A DNA stretch of 41,920 nucleotides, taken from positions 1 through 41,920 of the forward strand of contig BTRG01000013.1 in NCBI GenBank assembly GCA_036986275.1. The letters are read 5' to 3'. The position numbers were made by a program, and so were the translations under genes. The stretch comes from BTRG01 sp036986275 (GTDB taxonomy: Bacteria; Pseudomonadota; Gammaproteobacteria; Acidiferrobacterales; SZUA-150). The notes below the pieces were generated by a model that saw nothing but the letters and a program-made list of their open reading frames with translations, was not told the DNA's origin and searched no databases. This document shows positions 33,646-39,902 of this stretch, piece after piece; position 1 is the first letter of the stretch; each line of letters opens with the position of its first letter.

Positions 33646-34271
33646 TGCCAACGAATAGAAAGAAACGCGTAAGGCATCGTCGCGGCTTACCCACGGATCC
33701 TGCGGTCTATGCCTTTATGGCTGAGCAACCCATACCGGAGGGGATAAATAAATATTTGTTGATAGATTTTGAATATCCAACAGTGAGACAGGAAAAATGT
33801 CAGGCGGAATGGGATAAATGCAAAGAGCTCATCCTTGAAGAGTGGACTAAACCCGGAACCCGTCCTCAATATTGGTGGATCTTTGATGCGCCTAAAGCAA
33901 ATCTGAAAACCTATACAGGAAAAGTATTGACTGCCGCAAGAAAACGGCTGGGTGGTATTGGCACTCCGGTTTATGAGGTCTTGAATATTACCCCTAGTTT
34001 CCGTTATGGCGTGCCTACTTGTTGGGTAGATGAATTTCAGGAAGAGTATTACAACGGAAGGGCGCGCGATGTAAACGATGACCTTATCGAAACGAATTAT
34101 AAGGAAGGTGATTTCTCCGGTGTGGCGATAGACCCTGATGATCCTCCAGTCTTTGAATCCCAAGCCGCCTATCTAAAACGGCACAAACTTTTGTCCGTTG
34201 AAGAAAAAAAGGACCTCACCAAGTCCGACTATGAACCAGAAATTATTAAGGAGAAACTATGCCCACGCTAA
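33645..34271 (+). CDS. Phage-type protein of unknown function next to terminase
   Basis: A 208-residue protein starting at GTG one base into the terminase stop (TAGTG), with GGGGG upstream. The centre has GTRPQYWWIFDAP and the end FESQAAYLKRHKLLSVEEK, features I associate with proteins encoded beside terminases in proteobacterial prophages. No catalytic motif for a large terminase (Walker A/B) is present, so it is not a missed TerL. Function unknown. Confidence 0.7.
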   Translation: MPTNRKKRVRHRRGLPTDPAVYAFMAEQPIPEGINKYLLIDFEYPTVRQEKCQAEWDKCKELILEEWTKPGTRPQYWWIFDAPKANLKTYTGKVLTAARKRLGGIGTPVYEVLNITPSFRYGVPTCWVDEFQEEYYNGRARDVNDDLIETNYKEGDFSGVAIDPDDPPVFESQAAYLKRHKLLSVEEKKDLTKSDYEPEIIKEKLCPR

Positions 34272-34645
34272 CTGTCGATTACGACGTTTCAGAACTTCCG
34301 CCTGACTTGTTGATGATGATCCGGAAAATATCGGTTGATAATTTAGACAAGGCGCCAGCCCTTTATGCCGCCCTCAGTGCAATGGAAGGGACTCAAGTGA
34401 ATCTCCCCTGGCTTGAAGGCAAGGAGCTGGCAGACGCTCTGCATGAGGCGCTTGCGATTCGCGATTCCTTTGCGATAAATGCAAACGTGCTGGGAGAGGC
34501 ATTTTTCCAAGCGGTGGCCGAGACCTTAATTCAAATGGCAATTTCTGAGCAAATGACATACGGCCAAAGTGAGGCGGGTGAACTTATCGGCGCCGTCATT
34601 GTTAAGCGCGTTACGGAAGCAAAACTGCGAGCGAGTTTGCATTGA
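34259..34645 (+). CDS. Element-borne protein of unknown function
   Basis: A 128-residue, acidic, mostly helical protein (LPPDLLMMIRKISVDNLDKAP... to RVTEAKLRASLH) that I do not recognise. It overlaps the end of the preceding gene by 13 bp and has a strong ribosome binding site (AAGGAG). The stop lies inside the -35 box of the promoter at 34642. Position before the capsid gene would fit a portal, protease or scaffold in a normal phage, but no such motif is seen. Confidence 0.65.
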   Translation: MPTLTVDYDVSELPPDLLMMIRKISVDNLDKAPALYAALSAMEGTQVNLPWLEGKELADALHEALAIRDSFAINANVLGEAFFQAVAETLIQMAISEQMTYGQSEAGELIGAVIVKRVTEAKLRASLH

Positions 34646-34670
34646 TGTTATATGTAAAATCAGGTATAAT
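34642..34670 (+). promoter_or_regulatory. Strong sigma70-like promoter before the capsid gene
   Basis: TTGATG (34642-34647), exactly 17 bp, TATAAT (34665-34670). The -10 box is perfect and the -35 box has four of six consensus bases. Transcription would begin near 34677. Confidence 0.7.
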
Positions 34671-34676
34671 TTTGTT

Positions 34677-34810
34677 ATGTAAATCCGATGATGCGATTAG
34701 ACTTTACGAGTCGTCGATAGTGATTCGGTCATTGCAGCGGTTCAAATCTTCGATCAGGACGCGCTTCAAGACACTAGTTAAATTACTGGTGCTTGGGCGC
34801 GTCTTTTTTT
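34677..34810 (+). ncRNA. Candidate small RNA or attenuated leader of the capsid gene
   Basis: Region between a sigma70-like promoter and a strong terminator, about 134 nt. The 3' part (34758-34803) folds into one long hairpin: GACGCGC, TT, CAAG, A, CACTAGT, loop TAAATT, ACTGGTG, CTTG, G, GCGCGTC, followed by seven T. A smaller hairpin GACT-TTACG-AGTC lies upstream. A 63-codon ORF overlaps the region but runs through the hairpin and has no recognisable product. Either a free small RNA or an attenuator of the capsid message; no match to a named RNA family recognised. Confidence 0.55.
34758..34810 (+). terminator. Long-stem intrinsic terminator
   Basis: Eighteen paired bases with small bulges and a 6-nt loop, then TTTTTTT. 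Ends 28 bp before the capsid ATG. Confidence 0.8.
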
Positions 34811-34838
34811 GTGCCCGGCGCATAACGAGGATTTAAAA

Positions 34839-36227
34839 ATGAGTAAACAAAATGCAGACTTGATCTTCCGCAAAGTCTTTGCGGGCCAGGTCAACCTTGA
34901 TTTATCGAAGCCGCTAATGGAATGCACCTGGGATGAGCTTCACGCAAACCGTAAACAGGTATTGCGTGCAAGTAATGACCTGGTGAAGGCGGGTAAAGAC
35001 CTGTCGGATGAGGAAAATACGGCCTTCACTGTAGGACTGGATGTCGTTGACGCGATCGATACCGAACTCGATGGAAGATATAAGACAGGCCAACGGGGGG
35101 CACGAACTCCCCTCGGTCAGTCGTACAACCCAGCGACTCAGAGTTATGGCAGTTTCGGGAATGACATCACTCCGTCTAGTGGAAGCCTCCGAGCCTTCAA
35201 AGGTCCAAACGCTAAGCAAGACGCTTACCGCTCGGGGCAATGGCTGTTAGCGCATCTTCATGGTGATGAAAAAGCAATCCGCTGGTGTACAGACAATGGA
35301 CTACCCGTGGCGGCTGCCGGTGGTGCGATAAACACCAAGGGTGGTTTTCTAGTCCCTGATGAAATATCGACCGCGATAATCTCTTTGCAAGAAGAGTACG
35401 GGGTTTTCAGACGCGAGTGTCGTGTACTCCCCATGTCATCGGACACCCTAACTATTCCACGACGTGACGGCGGTCTGACAGCCTACTTCGTCGGTGAGAA
35501 TGTCGAAGGCACAGAAAGCGATCAAAGTTGGGGTAATGTTGAGCTGAATGCGAAAAAGCTGATGGTGTTAACTCGCATGAGCTCGGAACTGAATGACGAT
35601 GCAATCATTAGCATGGCCGATGATCTAACCGATCAAATTGCCTACGCTTTCGCCAACAAGGAAGACGATTGCGCCTTTAACGGAGACGGCACGTCCACTT
35701 ATGGCGGTATTACGGGTATCAGGACTGCAATCATCGACGGTACTCATACTGCTGGCGCGGTAGATGCGGCTACGGGTATTGACACCTTTGCTGAAGTCAC
35801 GGCGACTGACTTATCAAACGTGATGGCAGCATTGCCGCAATACGCATTGCCGAATGCTAAATGGTTTGTCAGCCAGGCCGGTTACTCGCTGGTGTTCGAG
35901 AGACTGATGCAAGCGGCTGGTGGCAATTCGTTGATCATTCTCGGTGGCAAGGCTCAAATGTCATACCTGGGTTATCCTATCGTGGTAAGTCAGTCCATGC
36001 CTACCTCAACGGGCGACTTGTCGAATGTCTCCATGCTGTTGTTTGGCGACTTAAGAAAGGCCGCTACAATGGGAGCCCGTCGAGAGGTCCGAGTCATGGT
36101 CAGCGCCCATCGATATATGGAACTTGACCAGATCGGCGTGATGGGCACCGAAAGATTCGACGTGGTAACTCACGACCTGGGCGACAATACGACTGCCGGG
36201 CCTATCGTTTCTCTTATTGGGGAATAG
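34839..36227 (+). CDS. HK97-type phage major capsid protein
   Basis: Builds the icosahedral head shell. The 462 residues have an N-terminal alpha-helical part of about 130-150 residues comparable to the HK97 delta (scaffold) domain, then the capsid fold: TKGGFLVPDEISTAIISL, VFRRECRVLPMSSDTLTIPRR, KKLMVLTRMSSELNDDA, AFNGDGTSTYGGITGIRTA and the C-terminal GDLRKAATMGARREVRVMVS...IGVMGTERFDVVTHD. The ATG at 34839 has GAGG at good spacing; a GTG at 34809 lies within the terminator and is rejected. No prohead protease gene is nearby, although HK97-type delta domains are normally removed by one. Confidence 0.94.
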   Translation: MSKQNADLIFRKVFAGQVNLDLSKPLMECTWDELHANRKQVLRASNDLVKAGKDLSDEENTAFTVGLDVVDAIDTELDGRYKTGQRGARTPLGQSYNPATQSYGSFGNDITPSSGSLRAFKGPNAKQDAYRSGQWLLAHLHGDEKAIRWCTDNGLPVAAAGGAINTKGGFLVPDEISTAIISLQEEYGVFRRECRVLPMSSDTLTIPRRDGGLTAYFVGENVEGTESDQSWGNVELNAKKLMVLTRMSSELNDDAIISMADDLTDQIAYAFANKEDDCAFNGDGTSTYGGITGIRTAIIDGTHTAGAVDAATGIDTFAEVTATDLSNVMAALPQYALPNAKWFVSQAGYSLVFERLMQAAGGNSLIILGGKAQMSYLGYPIVVSQSMPTSTGDLSNVSMLLFGDLRKAATMGARREVRVMVSAHRYMELDQIGVMGTERFDVVTHDLGDNTTAGPIVSLIGE

Positions 36228-36381
36228 ATACGGCGGTATAAGCGGTGCGTTCCGCCGGGCATGAGGCCGATCATGACGCACCGCAGGGACGTTTTACGTG
36301 ACGCGCCTCCCCGGCCTTTCTCCTGGGCCGCACGGTGCAACTATTTAAGCAATTGCTAATATAGCTTTGAGGAGTTTATAG
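36228..36381. other. Structured non-coding stretch after the capsid gene
   Basis: Contains a perfect 9-bp stem GCGGTGCGT / ACGCACCGC (36242-36250 and 36276-36284, 25-nt loop), and a 5-bp stem CGGCC / GGCCG (36312-36316 and 36326-36330), with no ORF. May protect the capsid message 3' end or serve as a protein or packaging site. Confidence 0.45.
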
Positions 36382-36404
36382 CCCCGCCCTTGTGACGGGG
36401 TTTT
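36382..36404 (+). terminator. Intrinsic terminator of the capsid transcript
   Basis: CCCCG / CGGGG stem with 9-nt loop followed by TTTTATT, 155 bp past the capsid stop. Confidence 0.65.
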
Positions 36405-36421
36405 ATTGAAAAATGTGACTA

Positions 36422-36457
36422 TTGACATACGTATTAATATGCGTATAATGGACATAC
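36422..36457 (+). promoter_or_regulatory. Consensus sigma70 promoter with flanking direct repeats
   Basis: Perfect TTGACA (36422-36427), 16-bp spacer, perfect TATAAT (36444-36449). GACATAC occurs at 36424-36430 and again at 36451-36457, and ATACG / CGTAT ends lie between, so the promoter is embedded in repeats that could bind the ribbon-helix-helix protein encoded just downstream. Confidence 0.8.
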
Positions 36458-36482
36458 TAGAGTAAGTACATGGGGCTAAGCT

Positions 36483-37019
36483 ATGGCAAGAATCACAATT
36501 TATGTTCCTGATAACGTAAAGGAACGCATGGACGAATGGGAGGACGTGAACTGGTCCCAAACAGCAGTCCAGGCGTTTGAAATCAAGATGGGCGAATTAG
36601 CTCAAACACTAAAGGAGAAAACGATGGAGCAGGTAATTGACAGACTCAGGGCTTCAAAATTGAAATCCGGGAATGAGGAATATCAAACCGGATATAAAAA
36701 TGGGATGGAATGGGCGAAAGGCTACGCCGAGACAGTTCATTTAGATATGCTCGGGGATTTATCAGAGGGAATTAATGACTGGGAAGAATGGTGTGAGTCT
36801 AGCAAGTACACTGCTTACAGCCCCAGCGAGCATCTCATATCCAACATTGTAACTGAAATTGATTATGACCGAGAGATGGCCAAGGATCAGTGGACATCGA
36901 TTTTAGGAGAGCCTGAAAATTATCCTCTAGAGTGGAAAATTATTGACAAGCCGGATTTCCTTCGTGGATTCACTGATGGCGCCTTAGCTATCTATGAAAA
37001 AGTGATAGATCAATTATAA
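36483..37019 (+). CDS. Ribbon-helix-helix DNA-binding protein with unknown C-terminal domain
   Basis: A 178-residue protein. Residues 1-40 (MARITIYVPDNVKERMDEWE, then WSQTAVQAFEI) are a ribbon-helix-helix domain of the CopG/Arc type. The rest is acidic and helical with no domain I recognise (YQTGYKNGMEWAKGYAETV and DFLRGFTDGALAIYEKV). It has its own consensus promoter with repeats, so it is likely an autoregulated repressor, or the antitoxin-like half of a system whose partner is not obvious. Convergent with the GNAT gene, with a shared terminator. Confidence 0.8.
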   Translation: MARITIYVPDNVKERMDEWEDVNWSQTAVQAFEIKMGELAQTLKEKTMEQVIDRLRASKLKSGNEEYQTGYKNGMEWAKGYAETVHLDMLGDLSEGINDWEEWCESSKYTAYSPSEHLISNIVTEIDYDREMAKDQWTSILGEPENYPLEWKIIDKPDFLRGFTDGALAIYEKVIDQL

Positions 37020-37051
37020 CGATACGTCTCCCTTCATTGCATTTCATGATC

Positions 37052-37075
37052 CCCCGCTTCGGCGGGGTTTCTTTT
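37052..37075. terminator. Terminator between convergent genes
   Basis: CCCCGC-TTCG-GCGGGG, a 6-bp stem with a stable UUCG-type tetraloop, followed by TTTCTTTT on the plus strand. Ends the ribbon-helix-helix gene. Confidence 0.75.
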
Positions 37076-37167
37076 GGAGCATCTACGGCCGGAAATAAAA
37101 AGGTCGACGCTCAGGACACTTCCGTACAGCGTCCTAGAATGAGCACGTGGCCTCCTTGCCTAGCTTA

Positions 37168-37695
37168 TTATTCTCTAAATTTAATAAGATCAAAATACAT
37201 CAATCGGGTTTTTTCATTTTCATCGTCAATTAGAAATTCAAACTCATTATCTTGGTAAAAACTGATTGTTCTTGAATTATTATACGCGTCTACAATAATA
37301 AAACGGCAACCAGTTTTGTTGCCTATAGTAAACCAAACCTTTACATAGTCGAGGATATCTGTACCAACCTTCTGGCCTTGCTTGTCTACACAAGTAGCTA
37401 GTCGACCAATTTTTACTGCTGGCATACTTTTGTAACGTTTTTTTTGAGGAAATACTTTGAGGAAACGCTTTAATCGAGATTTAGGAATATCTTCTCTTTT
37501 AATTGAATCGTTAGAAACACTAAAAAACGCAATGACTTTTCCATCGTCTTCGGCAATATATGTAACCGACAACAACTCATTACCGCTACTTATAGAATCT
37601 ACAGAGTAAAACTCATTTAGGTCAGAATCACCGCAGTCAAAATCGGGGCGTGCGTGACTCGGCTCCAGTCTCCTTAAGGTGAACGAGTTCGCCAA
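37168..37695 (-). CDS. GNAT acetyltransferase, toxin-like
   Basis: A 175-residue GNAT protein with the N-terminal hallmark of TacT/AtaT-type toxins, FDCGDSDLNEFY, then TYIAEDDGKVIAFFSVSND, the strand PAVKIGRLATCVDKQGQKVGTDILDYV containing the acetyl-CoA loop (usually QGxGxG/A, here QGQKVG), and RFIIVDAYNNSRTISFYQDNEFE. Proteins of this kind acetylate aminoacyl-tRNAs. The start is TTG at 37695 with no clear ribosome binding site. A 50-residue gene lies 26 bp upstream on the same strand and is its likely antitoxin. The target cannot be told. Confidence 0.85.
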   Translation of the reverse strand: MANSFTLRRLEPSHARPDFDCGDSDLNEFYSVDSISSGNELLSVTYIAEDDGKVIAFFSVSNDSIKREDIPKSRLKRFLKVFPQKKRYKSMPAVKIGRLATCVDKQGQKVGTDILDYVKVWFTIGNKTGCRFIIVDAYNNSRTISFYQDNEFEFLIDDENEKTRLMYFDLIKFRE

Positions 37696-37721
37696 GGCTG
37701 GGGCTTATTACTATGGCAGGT

Positions 37722-37874
37722 TTATGGTTTGCGATTAATGCGATTATAGGTATCTTGAGCACGATTATAGCTTGCAGCAGATACCCGCTGCGATTCGTTA
37801 TTTTTAGTAGCCTTCTCAAAACGGTCTGCATTCTTACCACTAAGCACGGGTGTCTCTTTGATTTCGCGCGCCAT
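37722..37874 (-). CDS. Small putative antitoxin of the GNAT protein (50 aa)
   Basis: A short gene below usual ORF cut-offs. Its reverse strand reads MAREIKETPVLSGKNADRFE, then KATKNNESQRVSAASYNRAQ and DTYNRINRKP before TAA. The ribosome binding site GGGAGGT is strong and well spaced. The pattern (MAREIK-TPVL-GK-A-RF, helical tail) resembles very small proteins encoded just ahead of GNAT genes, seen as antitoxin partners, as far as I recall. It lacks a ribbon-helix-helix or other DNA-binding motif. Confidence 0.7.
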   Translation of the reverse strand: MAREIKETPVLSGKNADRFEKATKNNESQRVSAASYNRAQDTYNRINRKP

Positions 37875-38024
37875 TTTGCCTACCTCCCAATAAGTGCCAC
37901 TATGTCAGTAATCCTTGATACACGAACATAATATCGAAAATATTGATTACAACTGAATTATATAACAAATAAGTATGCGTACCCTATATATATCGTACCC
38001 GCCATAAATAAATTGAGTAGGATT

Positions 38025-38043
38025 TCCGTACATAGTTCCGTAC
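38025..38043. promoter_or_regulatory. Possible integrase arm-type sites, right end
   Basis: TCCGTAC at 38025-38031 and 38037-38043, 12 bp apart, 35 bp from the right attachment repeat. Same heptamer as near the left repeat. Confidence 0.45.
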
Positions 38044-38077
38044 GCTCGAAAGAGTTGTCCATAACTCCTTGATAAAT

Positions 38078-38125
38078 ATGGCGTCCCCAAGGGGAGTCGA
38101 ACCCCTGTTGCCGCCGTGAAAGGGC
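38078..38125 (-). repeat. attR: 48-bp repeat inside the intact tRNA-Glu
   Basis: Identical to 28865-28912. Lies in the 3' part of the complete tRNA-Glu gene, so integration kept the tRNA functional. Confidence 0.92.
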
Positions 38126-38154
38126 AGTGTCCTAGGCCTCTAGACGATGGGGAC
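38079..38154 (-). tRNA. tRNA-Glu (anticodon TTC)
   Basis: A 76-nt cloverleaf with acceptor GTCCCCA pairing TGGGGAC, discriminator G, encoded CCA, anticodon loop CTTTCAC (TTC) and T loop GTTCGACTC. Sits 36 bp after tRNA-Ala in the same transcript and is the attachment site of the integrated element. Confidence 0.97.
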
Positions 38155-38160
38155 ATCGGT

Positions 38161-38186
38161 CATGGTGCTAGTTTGCCAGCACCATG
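38161..38186 (-). other. Hairpin between the two tRNAs
   Basis: Nine-base-pair stem CATGGTGCT / AGCACCATG with an 8-nt loop fills the spacer between tRNA-Ala and tRNA-Glu. Probably guides RNase cleavage during tRNA processing; there is no T-run, so it is not a terminator. Confidence 0.5.
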
Positions 38187-38190
38187 AACT

Positions 38191-38266
38191 TGGTGGAGCT
38201 AGGCGGGATCGAACCGCCGACCTCTACACTGCCAGTGTAGCGCTCTCCCAGCTGAGCTATAGCCCC
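38191..38266 (-). tRNA. tRNA-Ala (anticodon GGC)
   Basis: A 76-nt cloverleaf reading GGGGCTATAGCTCAGCTGGG at its start, anticodon stem CTACA/TGTAG around CTGGCAG (GGC), T loop GTTCGATCC, ending GGAGCTACCA-type acceptor with encoded CCA (TAGCTCCACCA). First gene of the tRNA-Ala/tRNA-Glu unit. Confidence 0.97.
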
Positions 38267-38277
38267 AAAGGGGGCGT

Positions 38278-38306
38278 ACTTTACGGTCCACATTGCATCA
38301 GGTCAA
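38278..38306 (-). promoter_or_regulatory. Promoter of the tRNA-Ala/tRNA-Glu unit
   Basis: On the minus strand TTGACC (38306-38301), 17-bp spacer, TAAAGT (38283-38278), followed by a GC-rich discriminator CGCCCCC, which is typical of stringently controlled stable RNA promoters. Confidence 0.6.
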
Positions 38307-38720
38307 GAGCGGGAATAGCCTGATTTTGCCCTGTTTTCTGCATCAAATGCCCGTTACTCGCGGTGTTTAAATATGACCAGACAGGTTGTTAACGCAGTGC
38401 TGCATGCAACGTTATAAGTCCTTGCAGAAATACCCGGGCAGATGTTGAGCGCATGAAATTCCTTTTTTGCTGTAGTTTTGGTGCCTGTTATCGAAGTAGT
38501 GCCGCGGATTCTGTTCACTCGCAATAAGGATATCCATATTTAATATGAGAAATACCCTGCGCAGCGCGGACGATTCAGACGCCATACTTGAAAACAATTG
38601 TAGAGAACACTGTGAGGCACTCGGATGGTGTGGTCGCTTACGCTAAGCTTGATACTAGACAATTCTCTGTAAGAAATGGAATTAAGGTTATGGAATTTCT
38701 CAAGGATGAGGTGGAAAAAC
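38307..38720. other. Gene-free stretch between tRNA promoter and HD-GYP gene
   Basis: No supported gene. It should contain the HD-GYP gene promoter, which I could not fix. Short ORFs here look like chance. Confidence 0.4.
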
Positions 38721-39809
38721 ATGGAGATGGCGATGTATAGCAATGTAGACAATCAGGATACAAGCCAGGTCTTGATTGTGGATGATGATCCAGATCAAAG
38801 CCGCTATCAGCAACAGATTCTTCAGGCGCCCAGATATCAGACCCATGTTGTTGACAGCGGTGAGGCTGCTCTCAACATTCTCAGTGAGATTCCTTTCGAT
38901 GTCATGTTGTTGGACAGGAAGATGCCGGGCATGGACGGACACAAGGTGTGCCGGCTTGCGGGTGATGTGAAGCTGAATCATAGCATGTCTATTATTATGG
39001 TAACGGCGAGTCGAGGGAGTAATGTAATAGAAGAGAGTTTTCGGGCGGGTGCCACGGACTTTATCCGTAAACCCTATGACAGATGGGAACTGTTAGCGCG
39101 GGTCGATGCGGCGGTTGAGCGTAGCCGTATGATGTCACAACTTGATAATGCGGAATCCTTGTTATGTGCACTGGCACGTATTATCGAGGCCAAGGACGAA
39201 GGGACGGGTGAGCACTGCGGACGTTTGGCGCATACCGCGGTAGTGTTTGGCAAGGCATTGGGTTTGCCCGGTATCGAAATCACGGCCCTGCGTCGTGGCG
39301 GCATTTTACATGATCTTGGCAAACTGGCGATTCCCGATAGTATATTATTAAAGCAAGGCTCCCTGGATGATCAGGAATGGCAGCTGATGCGCCAACACAC
39401 TGTGATCGGGGCCCGCTTGTTGAGTGGACTCGATAGCATGAAGCTGACAGTGGATATTGTCCGTCACCACCATGAGCGCTGGAATGGTAGCGGTTATCCC
39501 GATGGCTTGCGCGGTACCGATATTCCCAGGTTGGCCCGAATCTTCCAGATTGTTGATGTGTTTGACGCCCTGATGCACAAACGACCGTACAAGTCTGCCA
39601 TGAGCCAGGAAGGTGTCATGCAAAAAATGCTGGAAGAGGCCAGTGCCGGATTGCTGGACCCGGGCCTGACCCAGGTCTTCCTGGGCCTGCTGCATAGCCA
39701 GCCCAATTCCCTGATTCATGGTGGCAAGGACCAACTGCCCGGTGCCGGGTTGTATGAAGATGTGATGGCCTCAGGCGTCATGGACTGGGATATGCGCGCT
39801 ATGGGCTGA
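38721..39809 (+). CDS. Response regulator with HD-GYP cyclic-di-GMP phosphodiesterase domain
   Basis: A receiver (residues about 15-130) with VDDDPDQSR acidic cluster and phosphorylatable Asp65 in MLLDRKMPGMDG, then an HD-GYP domain: EHCGRLAHTAVVFGKALGL, GGILHDLGKLAIPD (HD motif), HTVIGARLL, and HHHERWNGSGYPDGLRG (GYP motif), which hydrolyse cyclic-di-GMP. Total 362 residues from ATG 38721, which has GAGG upstream; an ATG at 38676 would add 15. The HD, HDLGK, HH and GYP residues are all present, so it should be active. Partner kinase unknown; the two kinases on the far side of the element are candidates. Confidence 0.95.
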   Translation: MEMAMYSNVDNQDTSQVLIVDDDPDQSRYQQQILQAPRYQTHVVDSGEAALNILSEIPFDVMLLDRKMPGMDGHKVCRLAGDVKLNHSMSIIMVTASRGSNVIEESFRAGATDFIRKPYDRWELLARVDAAVERSRMMSQLDNAESLLCALARIIEAKDEGTGEHCGRLAHTAVVFGKALGLPGIEITALRRGGILHDLGKLAIPDSILLKQGSLDDQEWQLMRQHTVIGARLLSGLDSMKLTVDIVRHHHERWNGSGYPDGLRGTDIPRLARIFQIVDVFDALMHKRPYKSAMSQEGVMQKMLEEASAGLLDPGLTQVFLGLLHSQPNSLIHGGKDQLPGAGLYEDVMASGVMDWDMRAMG

Positions 39810-39902
39810 GGGTTTTGCATTCTTGTATACAGCAATATATAGCGGTATTACCCTGAGCCTAAAACCGATAAGATAGGGCTTCATTAATACTGCTCACATT
39901 CC

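Larger units (their letters stand above)
28865..38125. mobile_element. tRNA-Glu-integrated phage satellite-like element (9.2 kb period)
   Basis: Bounded by 48-bp direct repeats of the tRNA-Glu 3' end, with integrase next to the left repeat and the intact tRNA gene at the right. Gene order: integrase, unknown, AlpA-like, two small ORFs (one zinc ribbon), CHC2-like primase fragment, RecA-fold helicase, repeat cluster, small protein, small terminase, two unknown phage-type proteins, candidate RNA, HK97-type capsid, ribbon-helix-helix protein, then GNAT toxin pair on the opposite strand. No large terminase, portal, protease, tail or lysis gene is seen, so it would need a helper phage to form particles, or is a reduced prophage. 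Confidence 0.85.

Noticed and set aside
33645..34271. Large terminase or portal protein
   Set aside because: No Walker A/B, nuclease or portal motifs and too short for either.
34730..34760. tRNA-like T arm (GGTTCAAATC) in the candidate RNA
   Set aside because: The flanking bases do not pair into a T stem and no acceptor or anticodon arm fits.
34642..34836. 64-codon ORF between the 128-residue protein and the capsid gene
   Set aside because: Overlaps promoter and long terminator hairpin; product has no recognisable domain. The overlap with the preceding stop (TGATG) was the only point in favour.
37713..37931. Plus-strand ORF with hydrophobic start opposite the small antitoxin gene
   Set aside because: Entirely antisense to the 50-residue gene that has a strong ribosome binding site; its hydrophobicity comes from the complementary codons.
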